From positions 1-25,363 of the forward strand of contig CAKUGR010000020.1 of NCBI GenBank assembly GCA_934654775.1: a DNA stretch of 25,363 bases. The letters are read 5' to 3'. Positions within the stretch are counted from its first letter, which is position 1. Each line of letters starts with the position of its first letter. Below the pieces are notes generated by a model. It saw only the letters and a list, made by a program, of their open reading frames with translations. It searched no databases and was not told where the DNA came from. Shown here piece by piece: positions 1 through 9,025 of this stretch. A program made the translations under genes and the position numbers. The DNA comes from an uncultured Collinsella sp. (GTDB lineage Bacteria; Actinomycetota; Coriobacteriia; Coriobacteriales; Coriobacteriaceae).

Positions 1-138
1 GGGCTGGGCCTCGCCGGCCGCGGCCTGCGCGTCGCCCGGGGCGGCGGGGGCGGCGTAGGCAGCGGGCCCGCACAGGGCCAGGGCGGCCGCGACCGCCAGC
101 GCGGCGGCGCCGGAAATTCGCTTCACGGATCGTCTCAT
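1..138 (-). CDS. Secreted protein, N-terminal fragment (runs off the window)
   Basis: Reading leftward from an ATG at 138-136, 46 codons are open to the window edge. The product begins with a basic stretch (MRRSVKR), then an Ala/Leu/Val-rich hydrophobic core and an AYA-A type signal peptidase I site at about residue 29, followed by an Ala/Pro-rich segment. This is a typical Sec signal peptide, so the protein is probably exported or cell-wall associated. The start is supported by the purine-rich Shine-Dalgarno AGGGGGA about 6 bases upstream. Only the leader is visible, so no function can be given. The gene lies downstream of the Septu genes on the same strand, with about 150 bases between, and probably has its own promoter. 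Confidence 0.7.
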   Translation of the reverse strand, partial: MRRSVKRISGAAALAVAAALALCGPAAYAAPAAPGDAQAAAGEAQP

Positions 139-145
139 AGAAAAA

Positions 146-190
146 TCCCCCTAATCTAGCAACGGTTTAGAGTCTACTAGATTGGGGGGA
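146..190 (-). promoter_or_regulatory. 14-bp inverted repeat covering the RBS and predicted -10 of the secreted-protein gene
   Basis: Positions 146-159 and 177-190 are complementary except at one position and are separated by 17 bases. The proximal arm contains the Shine-Dalgarno of the gene starting at 138. A possible -10 (TAGACT, 176-171) lies in the spacer, with a -35-like TTGGCC at 200-195 and an 18-base gap. The repeat is either a DNA operator straddling the -10 or, if transcription starts further upstream, an RNA hairpin hiding the ribosome site. The sequence alone does not decide. Confidence 0.5.
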
Positions 191-290
191 CGAGGGCCAA
201 GCCCGCACAGGCCAACAAACGATCAAATCAACTTGCTCGTCGGGGAAATCTAATCTGCATCGCGAGCAGCACCGGCTATACCCCTAAAAG

Positions 291-980
291 TCAATCTGAG
301 CCAAATTTAGAAACCAGCTTTCGAGCCAAGAAAAGCTTGACCCCCAAATACTCGTCCTTCATGTCCGTTTGGCCTTCAAATTGCTTAAGGATTTTCAGAC
401 AAACCGACTTCTTGGCGCTGCGGTTGTTCTCAATCTCTCTGCGCTTGAATGCGCTGGACACAACCCTTTCAATTGCCCTCATGGACTCAAAGCGATTAGC
501 ACAAAGGTTGGTGCGAGTATTATTAAGTCCAAGCGTTATCTGAATATCGTGCTTAACGGATTCATCTTTGGCATCGATACGCCCATCGCGGTGGTAATAA
601 ATAGTTTCAAGTGTATGACTCTTGGTAGGGTCAACCGTCAAAGGCGCATTACCACGGCGCTTGTCGCACGTCGCTCCACCCCTACCGTCACAGACAGCGA
701 CCAGATTGTGGTACTCAAGCCTCAGCTCTCCATCTGCCGCAGAGCCATCAGGATGCTGAGGGGTCAGATGCTCGATCGTGGCCGGATGCCCATCCGTACC
801 GATTCTGCACATACAGTAGGCACAAAGATGCCCCTGTTCGACAAGCAATGCCTCAAGAACCCTTCGCTTAGGCTCCCCTCGAAGTGATTCATAACAAATA
901 GATGCATCTGGAGTGTTGCGGATTACCCTCTTCGCCTCAGTAAGCGCCGCAGGCTCGCGCCCCTTTACGATCGGAATCAC
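291..980 (-). CDS. ptuB: Septu anti-phage system HNH endonuclease PtuB
   Basis: 229 aa, matching the family of HNH nucleases (TIGR02646 type) that accompany Septu and some retrons. Visible motifs are a CAYC knuckle at residues 53-56, IEH at 69-71 (first catalytic His), HN at 91-92, and a second Cys pair at 97 and 105 (CD at 105-106), the expected zinc-stabilised beta-beta-alpha-metal fold. The start codon is GTG at 980-978 and overlaps the ptuA stop as GTGA, so translation is coupled and the two products are made together. In characterised Septu, PtuB is the DNA-cutting effector held by the PtuA ATPase. No terminator was found after the gene. A retron is unlikely because no reverse transcriptase is nearby. 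Confidence 0.85.
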   Translation of the reverse strand: MIPIVKGREPAALTEAKRVIRNTPDASICYESLRGEPKRRVLEALLVEQGHLCAYCMCRIGTDGHPATIEHLTPQHPDGSAADGELRLEYHNLVAVCDGRGGATCDKRRGNAPLTVDPTKSHTLETIYYHRDGRIDAKDESVKHDIQITLGLNNTRTNLCANRFESMRAIERVVSSAFKRREIENNRSAKKSVCLKILKQFEGQTDMKDEYLGVKLFLARKLVSKFGSD

Positions 981-2272
981 GACAGCAGCTCCTCAAGTTC
1001 AAGGGTTGTCCTCGCGGCGACTACATCCGGGTCGTCCGCCCCAACGAAAGCCTCGAGCTTTTCAAGGTCACCCTTGGCGTCGGCGTAGCGTCCCTCGTCT
1101 ACGGCACAGTTAAAGGCATCGAACAACTGGACTGCTTCCTCGGGACGCGAGGAAGCATCTAAGACAGTGTTGAGAATGTCTCCGGCATCACGCCCGCGCG
1201 TCTCCGTTGCAGGGACTACGGCTTTCTCGCCGTCAAGGACGCGAATGTTTCCGCGAGGTACCGACGCCACGACAACCGGCGAATGCGTTGTCACGATAAA
1301 CTGAACGTTCGGGAATATGCGAACAAGATCCTCCAGAATTCGCGCCTGCCAACGAGGATGCAAATGAAGATCAATCTCGTCAATCATTACCACACCCGGC
1401 GTCTCGAGCACACGTTCGCCTAGTGCAGGATTAAGCATCGCCATGCGATATGCGATGTCCGCAAAAAGACTCAACGTGCCACGATATCCGTCGCTCATTG
1501 AATGAATCCTATCGCGATGGTAGCTACCATCGGCAGTGCTATATGTAAACACCAGCTGGCCGAGTTCGGCATCAAAATCGACCATCGCGTCCACCGTGGA
1601 AGCCGCCGCATCAAAACATGAGGCAAGCGCCCTCTTAACTGCAGAGAACAACGCACTGTCACGCCTGTTCTGCCACTCCCAAATGGATTGAGATTTAAAC
1701 CATGCATTCATACGTGCATCGTTCGAAGATGCCTGTAGGGCGCCTTCGTACCCACGTGTCCTGTTGGGCAGCGATTGGTCTTTAGGTTCAGTTCTCGTCC
1801 ACAATCGATCGGTCCCATAGCGAGCAAGAATGGGGAGAACAACCGTGTCGCCACTGCCCACAAGTTCTTGCAGCCGAGCGCCGGCATCTACTACAGCCGC
1901 AGCATCAGCAATAGTCGCGCGGCCCTTGGCAGTATTAAGCGAACGCGACCAGTGCTCGTTCTCGCCGAGCACAATTCCGTCAGCACCTATCGTCACCGGG
2001 TACCGTGACTGAACGTCAAACATATCTCCTTGATTAATAACGGCGCCGCGGGCATCGTCAGGCGTAATGCCAGGCGCTTTTGCATTCTCAATTTTTTGGA
2101 ATAAAGTGCCAAGCGCAATGCTTGCGGCATCAATAAGGGTGCTTTTTCCCACACCGTTATCGCCAACCAAAACCGTAAGTTGACGCTCAAATTCAACTGA
2201 GATTGATTCAAACTTGCGAAAGTTGCAAACTTCGAGCTCGTTAATCAAGTAGCTATTATTAGCAAACCCCAC
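977..2272 (-). CDS. ptuA: Septu anti-phage system ATPase PtuA
   Basis: 431 aa SMC/ABC-like ATPase of the OLD/AAA_21 type. In order: an N-terminal strand and FRKF loop (18-21), Walker A GDNGVGKST at 37-45, an inserted middle region, an ABC-signature-like SMSDGYRG at 258-265, Walker B VVMIDEIDLHLHP at 294-306, and the switch His in TTHSP at 328-332. All ATPase motifs look intact. The start is GTG at 2272-2270 behind GAGGAG spaced 7 bases. The stop overlaps the ptuB start, the standard PtuA-PtuB order. In the known family, PtuA senses phage infection and controls PtuB. AT-richer sequence than the suf genes and its position against a broken rmlB suggest acquisition by transfer. Confidence 0.85.
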   Translation of the reverse strand: MGFANNSYLINELEVCNFRKFESISVEFERQLTVLVGDNGVGKSTLIDAASIALGTLFQKIENAKAPGITPDDARGAVINQGDMFDVQSRYPVTIGADGIVLGENEHWSRSLNTAKGRATIADAAAVVDAGARLQELVGSGDTVVLPILARYGTDRLWTRTEPKDQSLPNRTRGYEGALQASSNDARMNAWFKSQSIWEWQNRRDSALFSAVKRALASCFDAAASTVDAMVDFDAELGQLVFTYSTADGSYHRDRIHSMSDGYRGTLSLFADIAYRMAMLNPALGERVLETPGVVMIDEIDLHLHPRWQARILEDLVRIFPNVQFIVTTHSPVVVASVPRGNIRVLDGEKAVVPATETRGRDAGDILNTVLDASSRPEEAVQLFDAFNCAVDEGRYADAKGDLEKLEAFVGADDPDVVAARTTLELEELLS

Positions 2273-2324
2273 AACAGTCTCCTCAAATTGAATATCAATA
2301 GGAATATCGATATGTTTATCACCT

Positions 2325-2976
<652 letters not shown>

Positions 2977-3010
2977 ACACGCAGCACTCCCAAGCTATGA
3001 TAATTAGCCC

Positions 3011-4039
3011 CTACACAAACCGCTCGATACAAGCTTTTAGCCCACGAGTCGCAAGATACAGCCGTGCGGCGTCAACGATCGAAATCTTCGACCCGTTCGC
3101 CAGCTTGTGTGCAACACGGCGAACGGCTCCCTTAGCAGGCAAACTAGTCCAGTCTTGGCCCGCATGCTTCGCTAGCTCATCCTTAACGCGAACGGCAACC
3201 ACGGCATAACCCTCCGCATCCAAGCGCGCAAGGTCGAACACAACCAGATCCAAAAACCACGTCACAAGCTCTCCGGGGCACGCACCAAGCAGCCCTCGCC
3301 TGCTCCAGCGCTCCAGCACTTCATGCAGCACCAGCAAATGGGCATCGACCTTGTCCATGCGCTTGGCGCCGGCGTTAAACACATGCGTCAGCGACTTTTC
3401 CTGCATCACGTAGTGATACAGCTCCTCGGGCGCAAGGACCGTCCTAGCGGACAGCGGATACGATTCAAACTGAAACACAACGTCCTCGGCAAACCGGACA
3501 TTTTCGGCAAAACGCAAAGACTCACGCTCAATCAGCTCGCGAGAGTATGCCGCACGCCAGACATAGGGCTGCGCATTCGCGGAAAACAGCAGCGCCGGAT
3601 CAAATGACTCAAACGTGCGCGCTTCAGGAGAAAGTAGCTGCTTGATGCGCATAGAGGCCAACTCGGCAGGCTCGCACACGGCTCCAAACACAACAATCTC
3701 GGGATGCTCCTTAGCAAACGCATCGACCAAGAACTCGGCAAGCTTAGGCTCGACGTAATCGTCCGAATCGACGAAGTCGATAATGTCGCCGCGCGCAACA
3801 TCCATGCCCGCATTACGGGCAGACGACAGTCCGCCGTTAGATTTCTCGACAACGCACACGCGAGAGTCCTTGCACGCATACTTGCCAATAATCGCAGCAG
3901 AGTCATCCGGCGATCCGTCGTTAACAATCACGATCTCGATATCCGGACAGGTCTGCCCTAAAAGGGAGTCAAGGCAACGAGGTAGGAATTCCTGGGTGTT
4001 ATAAACGGGAACGATGAATGAGACCTTCGGGTTTGCCAT
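3011..4039 (-). CDS. Family 2 glycosyltransferase
   Basis: 342 aa from ATG at 4039-4037, chosen because AGGGGAG lies just upstream and because the GT-A fold begins at once (VSFIVPVYN, residues 6-14). A longer in-frame opening would run deep into the preceding gene. Visible GT2 hallmarks are NDGS at 40-43, LSSARNAG at 71-78 and the metal-binding DSDD at 91-94. The C-terminal 150 residues are alpha-helical in character and less conserved. It is predicted to transfer a sugar from a nucleotide donor onto a surface glycan at the inner membrane face. The gap to the upstream GT2 stop is 7 bases, so the two form an operon and probably add consecutive sugars. Donor and acceptor cannot be read from sequence. 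Confidence 0.85.
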   Translation of the reverse strand: MANPKVSFIVPVYNTQEFLPRCLDSLLGQTCPDIEIVIVNDGSPDDSAAIIGKYACKDSRVCVVEKSNGGLSSARNAGMDVARGDIIDFVDSDDYVEPKLAEFLVDAFAKEHPEIVVFGAVCEPAELASMRIKQLLSPEARTFESFDPALLFSANAQPYVWRAAYSRELIERESLRFAENVRFAEDVVFQFESYPLSARTVLAPEELYHYVMQEKSLTHVFNAGAKRMDKVDAHLLVLHEVLERWSRRGLLGACPGELVTWFLDLVVFDLARLDAEGYAVVAVRVKDELAKHAGQDWTSLPAKGAVRRVAHKLANGSKISIVDAARLYLATRGLKACIERFV

Positions 4040-4046
4040 AACTCCC

Positions 4047-5150
4047 CTATTTCTTAATTGCATCCAGGACGAATGCGGCGACCACGCCCGGACCACCGAC
4101 ACGCGCATAATGCTTCGCGCGGCCCATCGCGCCGGCACCGGCAAAGTCCGAAGACTCAGCCAGCCACTTCTGCGGATCGTCGACAATGGCCTTAAGATTC
4201 GCGCGCTTCCACGGCTTAAGGTCCGTTAACTCAAACTCATGGGCAACAAGCGCCCCACGGAATTCCTGAGCCATACGGTCCAAAAACTCGGCGTAAAACT
4301 TGGGATTCAGGCGAATGTAGCTCCACATATATGAATCGTATTTAATGATATTTGCGAACTTAAGCAGCTTGGCAACGTCCTGCGAAGAGTGCGACTCAGC
4401 GTAATCCTCGACAATCCAGCGATGAATCTCGGCGTATTCATCGTTAACGCAATGAACTTTATTGGGCGAATTGACTGAGGACCCTTCGTTGTCCTGTCGA
4501 TATGAAAGAACCGAATCGTGCAGGTAAACCGCGGTATCAGCAAGAGCGAGCACCTTAAAGGTAAACGAGGCGTCCTGAAACGCAGCGCCAGGCGTCGGCA
4601 AGAAACGAATGGCGTTACGGTTCAAGAAGTCTCGACGATACACCGCAGACCAAATCGATGGCTTTAGCGAGAAGGGATCAACAGTATCGCTTGGACGCAC
4701 CGGCTTGTTGCAATCCTTAGACTTAAAGAGCTCCATCAACTCTCGGCGCTCCTCCGGCTTCGACCAATACAGATCAAAGTTCGCCTTTGCAAAATCGGCG
4801 CTAAAACGCTCAGCAGCCCCCACAAGTTTCTCCAGCGCATCGGGGGCCATAAAGTCATCGGACTCCAGAATGCCCACGTATTTGCCGCGAGCCATCTCAA
4901 GCCCGCGATTCATCGAGTCGCCATAGCCACTGTTGATCTTGTCAATCATCTTGACGCGGGGGTCGCGCTCCATGTACTCGCGGATGATATCCGGTGAGCT
5001 ATCGGTAGAGCCATCGTTGATGCAGATGATCTCGATGTCCTCGAGCGTCTGCGCCACGGCGGAATCGAGGCACTCGCGCAGGTAGCGCTCAACGTTGTAG
5101 ACGGGAATAAGCAGCGACAGGACAGGGCTGCCAGAGGAATTAGTAGACAA
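4047..5150 (-). CDS. Family 2 glycosyltransferase
   Basis: 367 aa. The start is TTG at 5150-5148, supported by AAGGAG 5-6 bases upstream and by the GT-A domain opening directly afterwards (LSLLIPVYN, residues 11-19). Motifs are NDGS at 45-48, SGYGDSMNRGL at 74-84 and the DxD equivalent ESDD at 96-99. The C-terminal half is rich in aromatic residues (IKYDSYMWSY), a pattern common in GT2 enzymes of rhamnan, teichoic-acid-like and capsule loci. It is the first gene of a two-gene GT2 operon transcribed leftward and is divergent from the acyltransferase gene. The glycan made here is unknown. Confidence 0.85.
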   Translation of the reverse strand: MSTNSSGSPVLSLLIPVYNVERYLRECLDSAVAQTLEDIEIICINDGSTDSSPDIIREYMERDPRVKMIDKINSGYGDSMNRGLEMARGKYVGILESDDFMAPDALEKLVGAAERFSADFAKANFDLYWSKPEERRELMELFKSKDCNKPVRPSDTVDPFSLKPSIWSAVYRRDFLNRNAIRFLPTPGAAFQDASFTFKVLALADTAVYLHDSVLSYRQDNEGSSVNSPNKVHCVNDEYAEIHRWIVEDYAESHSSQDVAKLLKFANIIKYDSYMWSYIRLNPKFYAEFLDRMAQEFRGALVAHEFELTDLKPWKRANLKAIVDDPQKWLAESSDFAGAGAMGRAKHYARVGGPGVVAAFVLDAIKK

Positions 5151-5213
5151 ATGTGCTCCTTAGGAAATACCTGCTGTTAATGGTATCAAAGGGTCGTCCC
5201 GCCCGCGGGCGTT

Positions 5214-5242
5214 TATATAATCTATGGAGCCCGCAGAGGCAA
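5214..5242. promoter_or_regulatory. Overlapping divergent promoters for the GT2 operon and the acyltransferase
   Basis: An AT island holds TATAAT on the plus strand (5216-5221), about 40 bases before the acyltransferase ATG. It overlaps a minus-strand TATATA (5219-5214), which has TTGCCT (5242-5237) 17 bases away, for the GT2 operon. The plus-strand -35 is weak. Both genes would share the same melted region. Confidence 0.45.
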
Positions 5243-5261
5243 ACCGATACGAAAGGACGTC

Positions 5262-6407
5262 ATGCAGCCCAAAGCCGCACGCAACATATCCATCGAAGCG
5301 CTGCGCTTGGTCGCGGTCGCCGGGATTGCGATATTCCACACGTTTCAGTGGACCTTCCAAGCCGTCTGCACCGGCCTACCGGAATACGCGCCGCTCGCCG
5401 CCTTCCCTTACTCCGGCGCGCTTGGCTTCATCAACCTGCTGGGCTGTTGGGCCAATGAGGTCTTTTTTATGATCTCAGGCTACTTCCTTATTCCCTCGGC
5501 GATGCGCGCCCTCCAAAACGGGTCATCTGCGCAGTGTCTCACGCTCAAATCGCTTGAGCGCCTCAAGAAGATCGTCTTGACCACGCTCTTTTATTGCGTA
5601 GCTTGCCTGCTTGTTTCGATGTTCGTCTATCCTCTGCCCGAAATCTCGCTACACGAGATAGGCTGGCTTACGCTGGGCATCGAGTTTATCTGGGTCTACG
5701 CCGCCTCCGTATTGCTCGTCCCAGCGATTGCGCTGATACGGCAGCGAATCAGCAGCAAAAGGGCCCCGTTTGTCGTAGCACTTCTCGTGTTCACAACATT
5801 TGGAATCAACTGCTACATCGCGGCGACGGCAAACGAAGCGGCCGGTATCGTTTTGTGGCGCAAGCTCATGAGCGCCGTTACCTACCTGGTTGCGTTTATT
5901 GCAGCTGGAGAAATGCGCCTTGTCCTCGAATGCCACGGCGGCGCATCCGGCGCTCAAAAATCCAAGAACTCACTCATCGGACTCGTTGCCGCCACCATCG
6001 CGCTCGAACTTCTGCTGTCGGCAAACAGCCAATACGCCGCGCTCTGGATGCTCTCTTACAAGTCCACTTCCGTCATATCCTTTATCTTAGCCGCCGCATC
6101 CGTTGCCGCCGCAGCGCTCCATCAGCCGCGCCACGAGACCTCAGCCGCAGATAAGACAATCGTGTCTCTCGCCGCAGGAACGCTCGCTTTCTACGCCGTA
6201 CAATCGTTTACCTGCAATGTCTGGCGGCCCATCTTCGACAATGCAATCTACACCATGGCGACAGGCGTCCAAACGGGAGAGCCCCGTCCAGCCGCCGCCA
6301 TTTTGCTCGGAATCCTTATGAGCCTTTGCCTCGCGCTTGCCCTGCTCCTCATGGATATCGTACGCAGGGCCGTAGTCGAGGCCATCAAGGCCCATATGAA
6401 CAGCTAA
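5262..6407 (+). CDS. Acyltransferase family 3 membrane protein
   Basis: 381 aa integral membrane protein. The N-terminus has the family signature of an Arg and a His ten residues apart (R15 and H26 in RLVAVAGIAIFH), and WANEVFFMISGYF follows, as in OafA/WecH-like O-acyltransferases. About ten hydrophobic helices run to the C-terminus. The family moves an acetyl or similar group across or onto membrane-bound carbohydrate, and here it most likely decorates the glycan made by neighbouring glycosyltransferases. ATG at 5262 is preceded by AAAGGA. The stop TAA overlaps the stop of the convergent gene by three to four bases. The acyl donor and target are not readable. Confidence 0.8.
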   Translation: MQPKAARNISIEALRLVAVAGIAIFHTFQWTFQAVCTGLPEYAPLAAFPYSGALGFINLLGCWANEVFFMISGYFLIPSAMRALQNGSSAQCLTLKSLERLKKIVLTTLFYCVACLLVSMFVYPLPEISLHEIGWLTLGIEFIWVYAASVLLVPAIALIRQRISSKRAPFVVALLVFTTFGINCYIAATANEAAGIVLWRKLMSAVTYLVAFIAAGEMRLVLECHGGASGAQKSKNSLIGLVAATIALELLLSANSQYAALWMLSYKSTSVISFILAAASVAAAALHQPRHETSAADKTIVSLAAGTLAFYAVQSFTCNVWRPIFDNAIYTMATGVQTGEPRPAAAILLGILMSLCLALALLLMDIVRRAVVEAIKAHMNS

Positions 6408-7744
6408 GCAGCCTTCCGACTCCGCAGACCACTAAGCGCGCTTACACCCGAAACAAATAAAATCGCAAAGACAATCGCCCAGTTCTTGCAGCCAAATACC
6501 GGAATATGAACGATCGCATGGTCATGCATAACAACGAAATAACCCAGAACGACAACCAAGGGCAGTGCCATGAGCAGCGACTGAATCAACACTTTGCGAC
6601 GACGACCGCCCTGCACGCCGCTCCGTATCGAGCAAACGAGCACGGCAATCCAGATCACCAATACGGCAGCAAACGAAACAAGACAAACGACGTTCGAGAT
6701 TATCGCATAACCAGCAGTTGAACAAATGGCGAACAGCTGCGGGCTCATGCAATAAAAATCCTTCAATATCTGGGGCCAGTCAGCTTGGGGCAGCAGTGAT
6801 GAAGCCCCGTGCGCAGACCAAAGGCCCATCTCGCCCAGAACGTTCGAAAAGACCTCATCCCAGCCCAGCACAAACGCCGCGACAACCCATTTCATCGCCC
6901 AGGTAAAAACAAACGAAAGCCCAAACCCAAAGAGCGCCTGCAGCATCGTGACGACGCAACGCTTGGGGCGCTCACCCTCGGGGAGCGCAATGAAGGCGAA
7001 AAAGCAATGCAGGGCGACAACTGCGGCAGGAATCGTTAAAAAGTCAAGAAACGAAAACACGGCGCCCGTCGCTATCGACCAAAGGACAAGGCGGCTTGTG
7101 AGAACCCGTGCGTTCGGGGCCGAGTCCATACGAAGGCTCACGCAAGACATCATGATGAGGGCCGCAAAGAACGAAATGCACAGCAGCAGATCACCGATAA
7201 AATTGAAAAACAGATTGGTCGAGAACAACAGGATTACAAGGAAGCCCAGCGTCAATGGCATTGAAAATCGCTTTCGCAAGGCGACGTAAGCGCAAGCGGA
7301 GCCGGCAATCGCCAGAGCAGCTGCGGGCGCCACGACAACATCGATACTGCCAATAAACAAGCAGACATTCGTAAGTAGCTGCCATCCATGCCAATACCGG
7401 TAGTACTGCTGATGCGTAATCCCGTTGGCTTTCGTAACGTCATCAATCTCGGCAACAGCCATCGTCTTAAACGGAGAACCTTGGTCCTTTTGCTGTGCGA
7501 CTTCAATGATAAAACGATTGTTATCAAAGCAAACAGGACCAGTTGCAAAACGGTGGTCGTAGACATACATGTCAGACAACAGAGCCGAGGACTCCGAACC
7601 CTGCGCATGCGTCTCGATAACAGGCCTCGGCAGGCAATTCGCCACGGTATTGCTCAGGACAAATGCGACCTGAAGAACCAAAAACAGCAACATGACCTTG
7701 ACGGAAAGACTATCGGCAAAGGGAGCTAAACGAGTTTTATTCAC
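6404..7744 (-). CDS. Polytopic membrane protein of the glycan locus (possible GT-C-type transferase or polymerase)
   Basis: 446 aa from the GTG at 7744 (MNKTRLAPF...). An in-frame GTG at 7786 would add 14 residues, but it has no Shine-Dalgarno and the short form starts with the usual basic residues before the first helix. After helix one (about residues 17-37 of the short form) comes an outside loop of roughly 90 residues containing HQQYYRYWHGWQ, then about nine more hydrophobic helices. One long first loop followed by many helices resembles GT-C glycosyltransferases and oligosaccharide polymerases, but no catalytic motif is recognised. The context of glycosyltransferases and an acyltransferase supports a surface-polysaccharide role. 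The gene is convergent with and overlaps the acyltransferase stop. Confidence 0.7.
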   Translation of the reverse strand: MNKTRLAPFADSLSVKVMLLFLVLQVAFVLSNTVANCLPRPVIETHAQGSESSALLSDMYVYDHRFATGPVCFDNNRFIIEVAQQKDQGSPFKTMAVAEIDDVTKANGITHQQYYRYWHGWQLLTNVCLFIGSIDVVVAPAAALAIAGSACAYVALRKRFSMPLTLGFLVILLFSTNLFFNFIGDLLLCISFFAALIMMSCVSLRMDSAPNARVLTSRLVLWSIATGAVFSFLDFLTIPAAVVALHCFFAFIALPEGERPKRCVVTMLQALFGFGLSFVFTWAMKWVVAAFVLGWDEVFSNVLGEMGLWSAHGASSLLPQADWPQILKDFYCMSPQLFAICSTAGYAIISNVVCLVSFAAVLVIWIAVLVCSIRSGVQGGRRRKVLIQSLLMALPLVVVLGYFVVMHDHAIVHIPVFGCKNWAIVFAILFVSGVSALSGLRSRKAA

Positions 7745-7901
7745 AGGGCATCCAAACAGAAAGATCGCATCCACAGGAATCGGCACCTATGTAATACCAC
7801 AATGCGCGCATGCAATCTCCCTACGCCCACGCGTCAACCAAGCTTGTAGCAAACGTTCTTGGTGATTAGCGGAACATTAACCACGGGCGCCCGCCTACGC
7901 T

Positions 7902-7927
7902 TACAATGATTGTGTCCAATTGGACAC
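7902..7927 (+). promoter_or_regulatory. Putative operator: 16-bp perfect palindrome next to a -10 box
   Basis: GTGTCCAATTGGACAC at 7912-7927 is a perfect 16-bp palindrome with no spacer. It starts five bases after TACAAT (7902-7907), a plausible -10 with a poor -35, so it would cover the transcription start of the glycosyltransferase at 7982. It has no following T-run and is therefore more like a dimeric repressor site than a terminator. Confidence 0.5.
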
Positions 7928-7981
7928 TTTGTTTACCCCGCAGGGCCGATACGCCGCCCACGCGAAAGGATATTCCCGTTC

Positions 7982-9001
7982 ATGACTTCCACCCTTCCCG
8001 CTCCCATCGACAAGCTCGCCATCGTCGTCGTTACATACAAGCGCCAGGAGCTCCTGGCCAACTTGTTCGACTCCATGACCGAGCTCACGACCGCGCCTTG
8101 GCGCATTGTGATCGTCGATAACGAGAACTCGCGCGAGACCGAGGACATGTGCGCCGCATTCAACGAGCGCCAAGCCAACCTGTGGGGCACCGACAGCGAT
8201 CAGCCCGACGCACAGGGTGGCACCGACCGCGTCATCTACGCGCCTCAGCTCGAAAACGGCGGCGGCGCGGGCGGCTTCTCTGCCGGCACCAAATGCGCCT
8301 ACGACCTGGGCGCCCAATGGTTCTGGGTCATGGATGACGACGTGCTCGTCATCCCCGAGGGCATTGAGCGCCTGGCCAAATGGACCGACCGCTACGACGT
8401 CATCCAGGGCTCGCGCCTGGACTTCGACGGCGGTGCCTTCTTTTGGCAGTACCAGCTCATCCTTTCGCTCGGCATCCCCAACCCCATCGCCAAGTGGGAC
8501 CTGGGTCCCGAGGGCTACCGCGCCATGAACCAGCTGTGCTTTGAGGGCGGACTGTTCTCGCGCCGCGTAGTCGATAAGATCGGCCTGCCCGACGCGCGTT
8601 TCTTCATCTATGGCGACGACGCCTGCTATGGCTACGTTGCCAGCCAGCACTTCCCCGCCGCCGTGGTCGCCGACGTGGTGCTCAAGCGCGCCCGCGCCGT
8701 CTCCAACTGGGACATCGCCGGCAAGCGCCAGCTCAACTCCACGAGCGACACCAACCGCTACTACATCATGCGCAACCGAGGCTTCCTGGCCCGCTACATG
8801 CAGATCTACGGCGACTACCACCCCATGCTGTTCCGTCTGGGCAACGCGGCGACCTTCTGCAAGGAGTTCATCCGCCTGGCCGCAGTTGACAAGTGCTTTA
8901 AGACCGGTATCCCAGCGCTGCGCCGCGGCATGAAAGACGCCCGCAAGATCATCAAGGATCCCGACTGGAAGCCCATGCCGCCCCTGGAGAACGCGGAGTA
9001 A
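7982..9001 (+). CDS. GT2 glycosyltransferase, galactofuranosyltransferase (GlfT2)-like
   Basis: 339 aa from ATG at 7982 (AAAGGAT about 10 bases upstream). A longer in-frame opening from 7910 would begin inside the palindrome and is rejected. Motifs are VTYKR at 17-21, VDN at 45-47, a glycine-rich ENGGGAGGFSAG at 91-102, DDD at 118-120 (metal/nucleotide binding) and a later FIYGDDACY resembling the catalytic-base segment of GlfT-like enzymes. The GGAGGF motif and WxxDDD spacing are typical of galactofuranosyl- and some rhamnosyltransferases. It probably acts in the cytoplasm at the membrane in surface glycan assembly. Sequence here is much more GC-rich than in the genes to its left, suggesting a core rather than a swapped gene. 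The donor sugar is inferred from family only. Confidence 0.8.
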   Translation: MTSTLPAPIDKLAIVVVTYKRQELLANLFDSMTELTTAPWRIVIVDNENSRETEDMCAAFNERQANLWGTDSDQPDAQGGTDRVIYAPQLENGGGAGGFSAGTKCAYDLGAQWFWVMDDDVLVIPEGIERLAKWTDRYDVIQGSRLDFDGGAFFWQYQLILSLGIPNPIAKWDLGPEGYRAMNQLCFEGGLFSRRVVDKIGLPDARFFIYGDDACYGYVASQHFPAAVVADVVLKRARAVSNWDIAGKRQLNSTSDTNRYYIMRNRGFLARYMQIYGDYHPMLFRLGNAATFCKEFIRLAAVDKCFKTGIPALRRGMKDARKIIKDPDWKPMPPLENAE

Positions 9002-9025
9002 CAGAAGCCGAAAACACCCCGCTGC

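Noticed and set aside
369..887. 172-codon plus-strand frame over ptuB
   Set aside because: The minus-strand frame has a complete HNH motif set and coupling to ptuA; the plus frame resembles nothing.
4040..4186. 49-residue N-terminal extension of the downstream GT2 gene
   Set aside because: It overlaps the preceding GT2 gene, lacks a ribosome site, and the GT-A fold starts right after the ATG at 4039.
7901..8821. 306-codon open frame antisense to the GlfT-like gene
   Set aside because: Composition and position show it is a shadow; the plus-strand frame has clear GT2 motifs.
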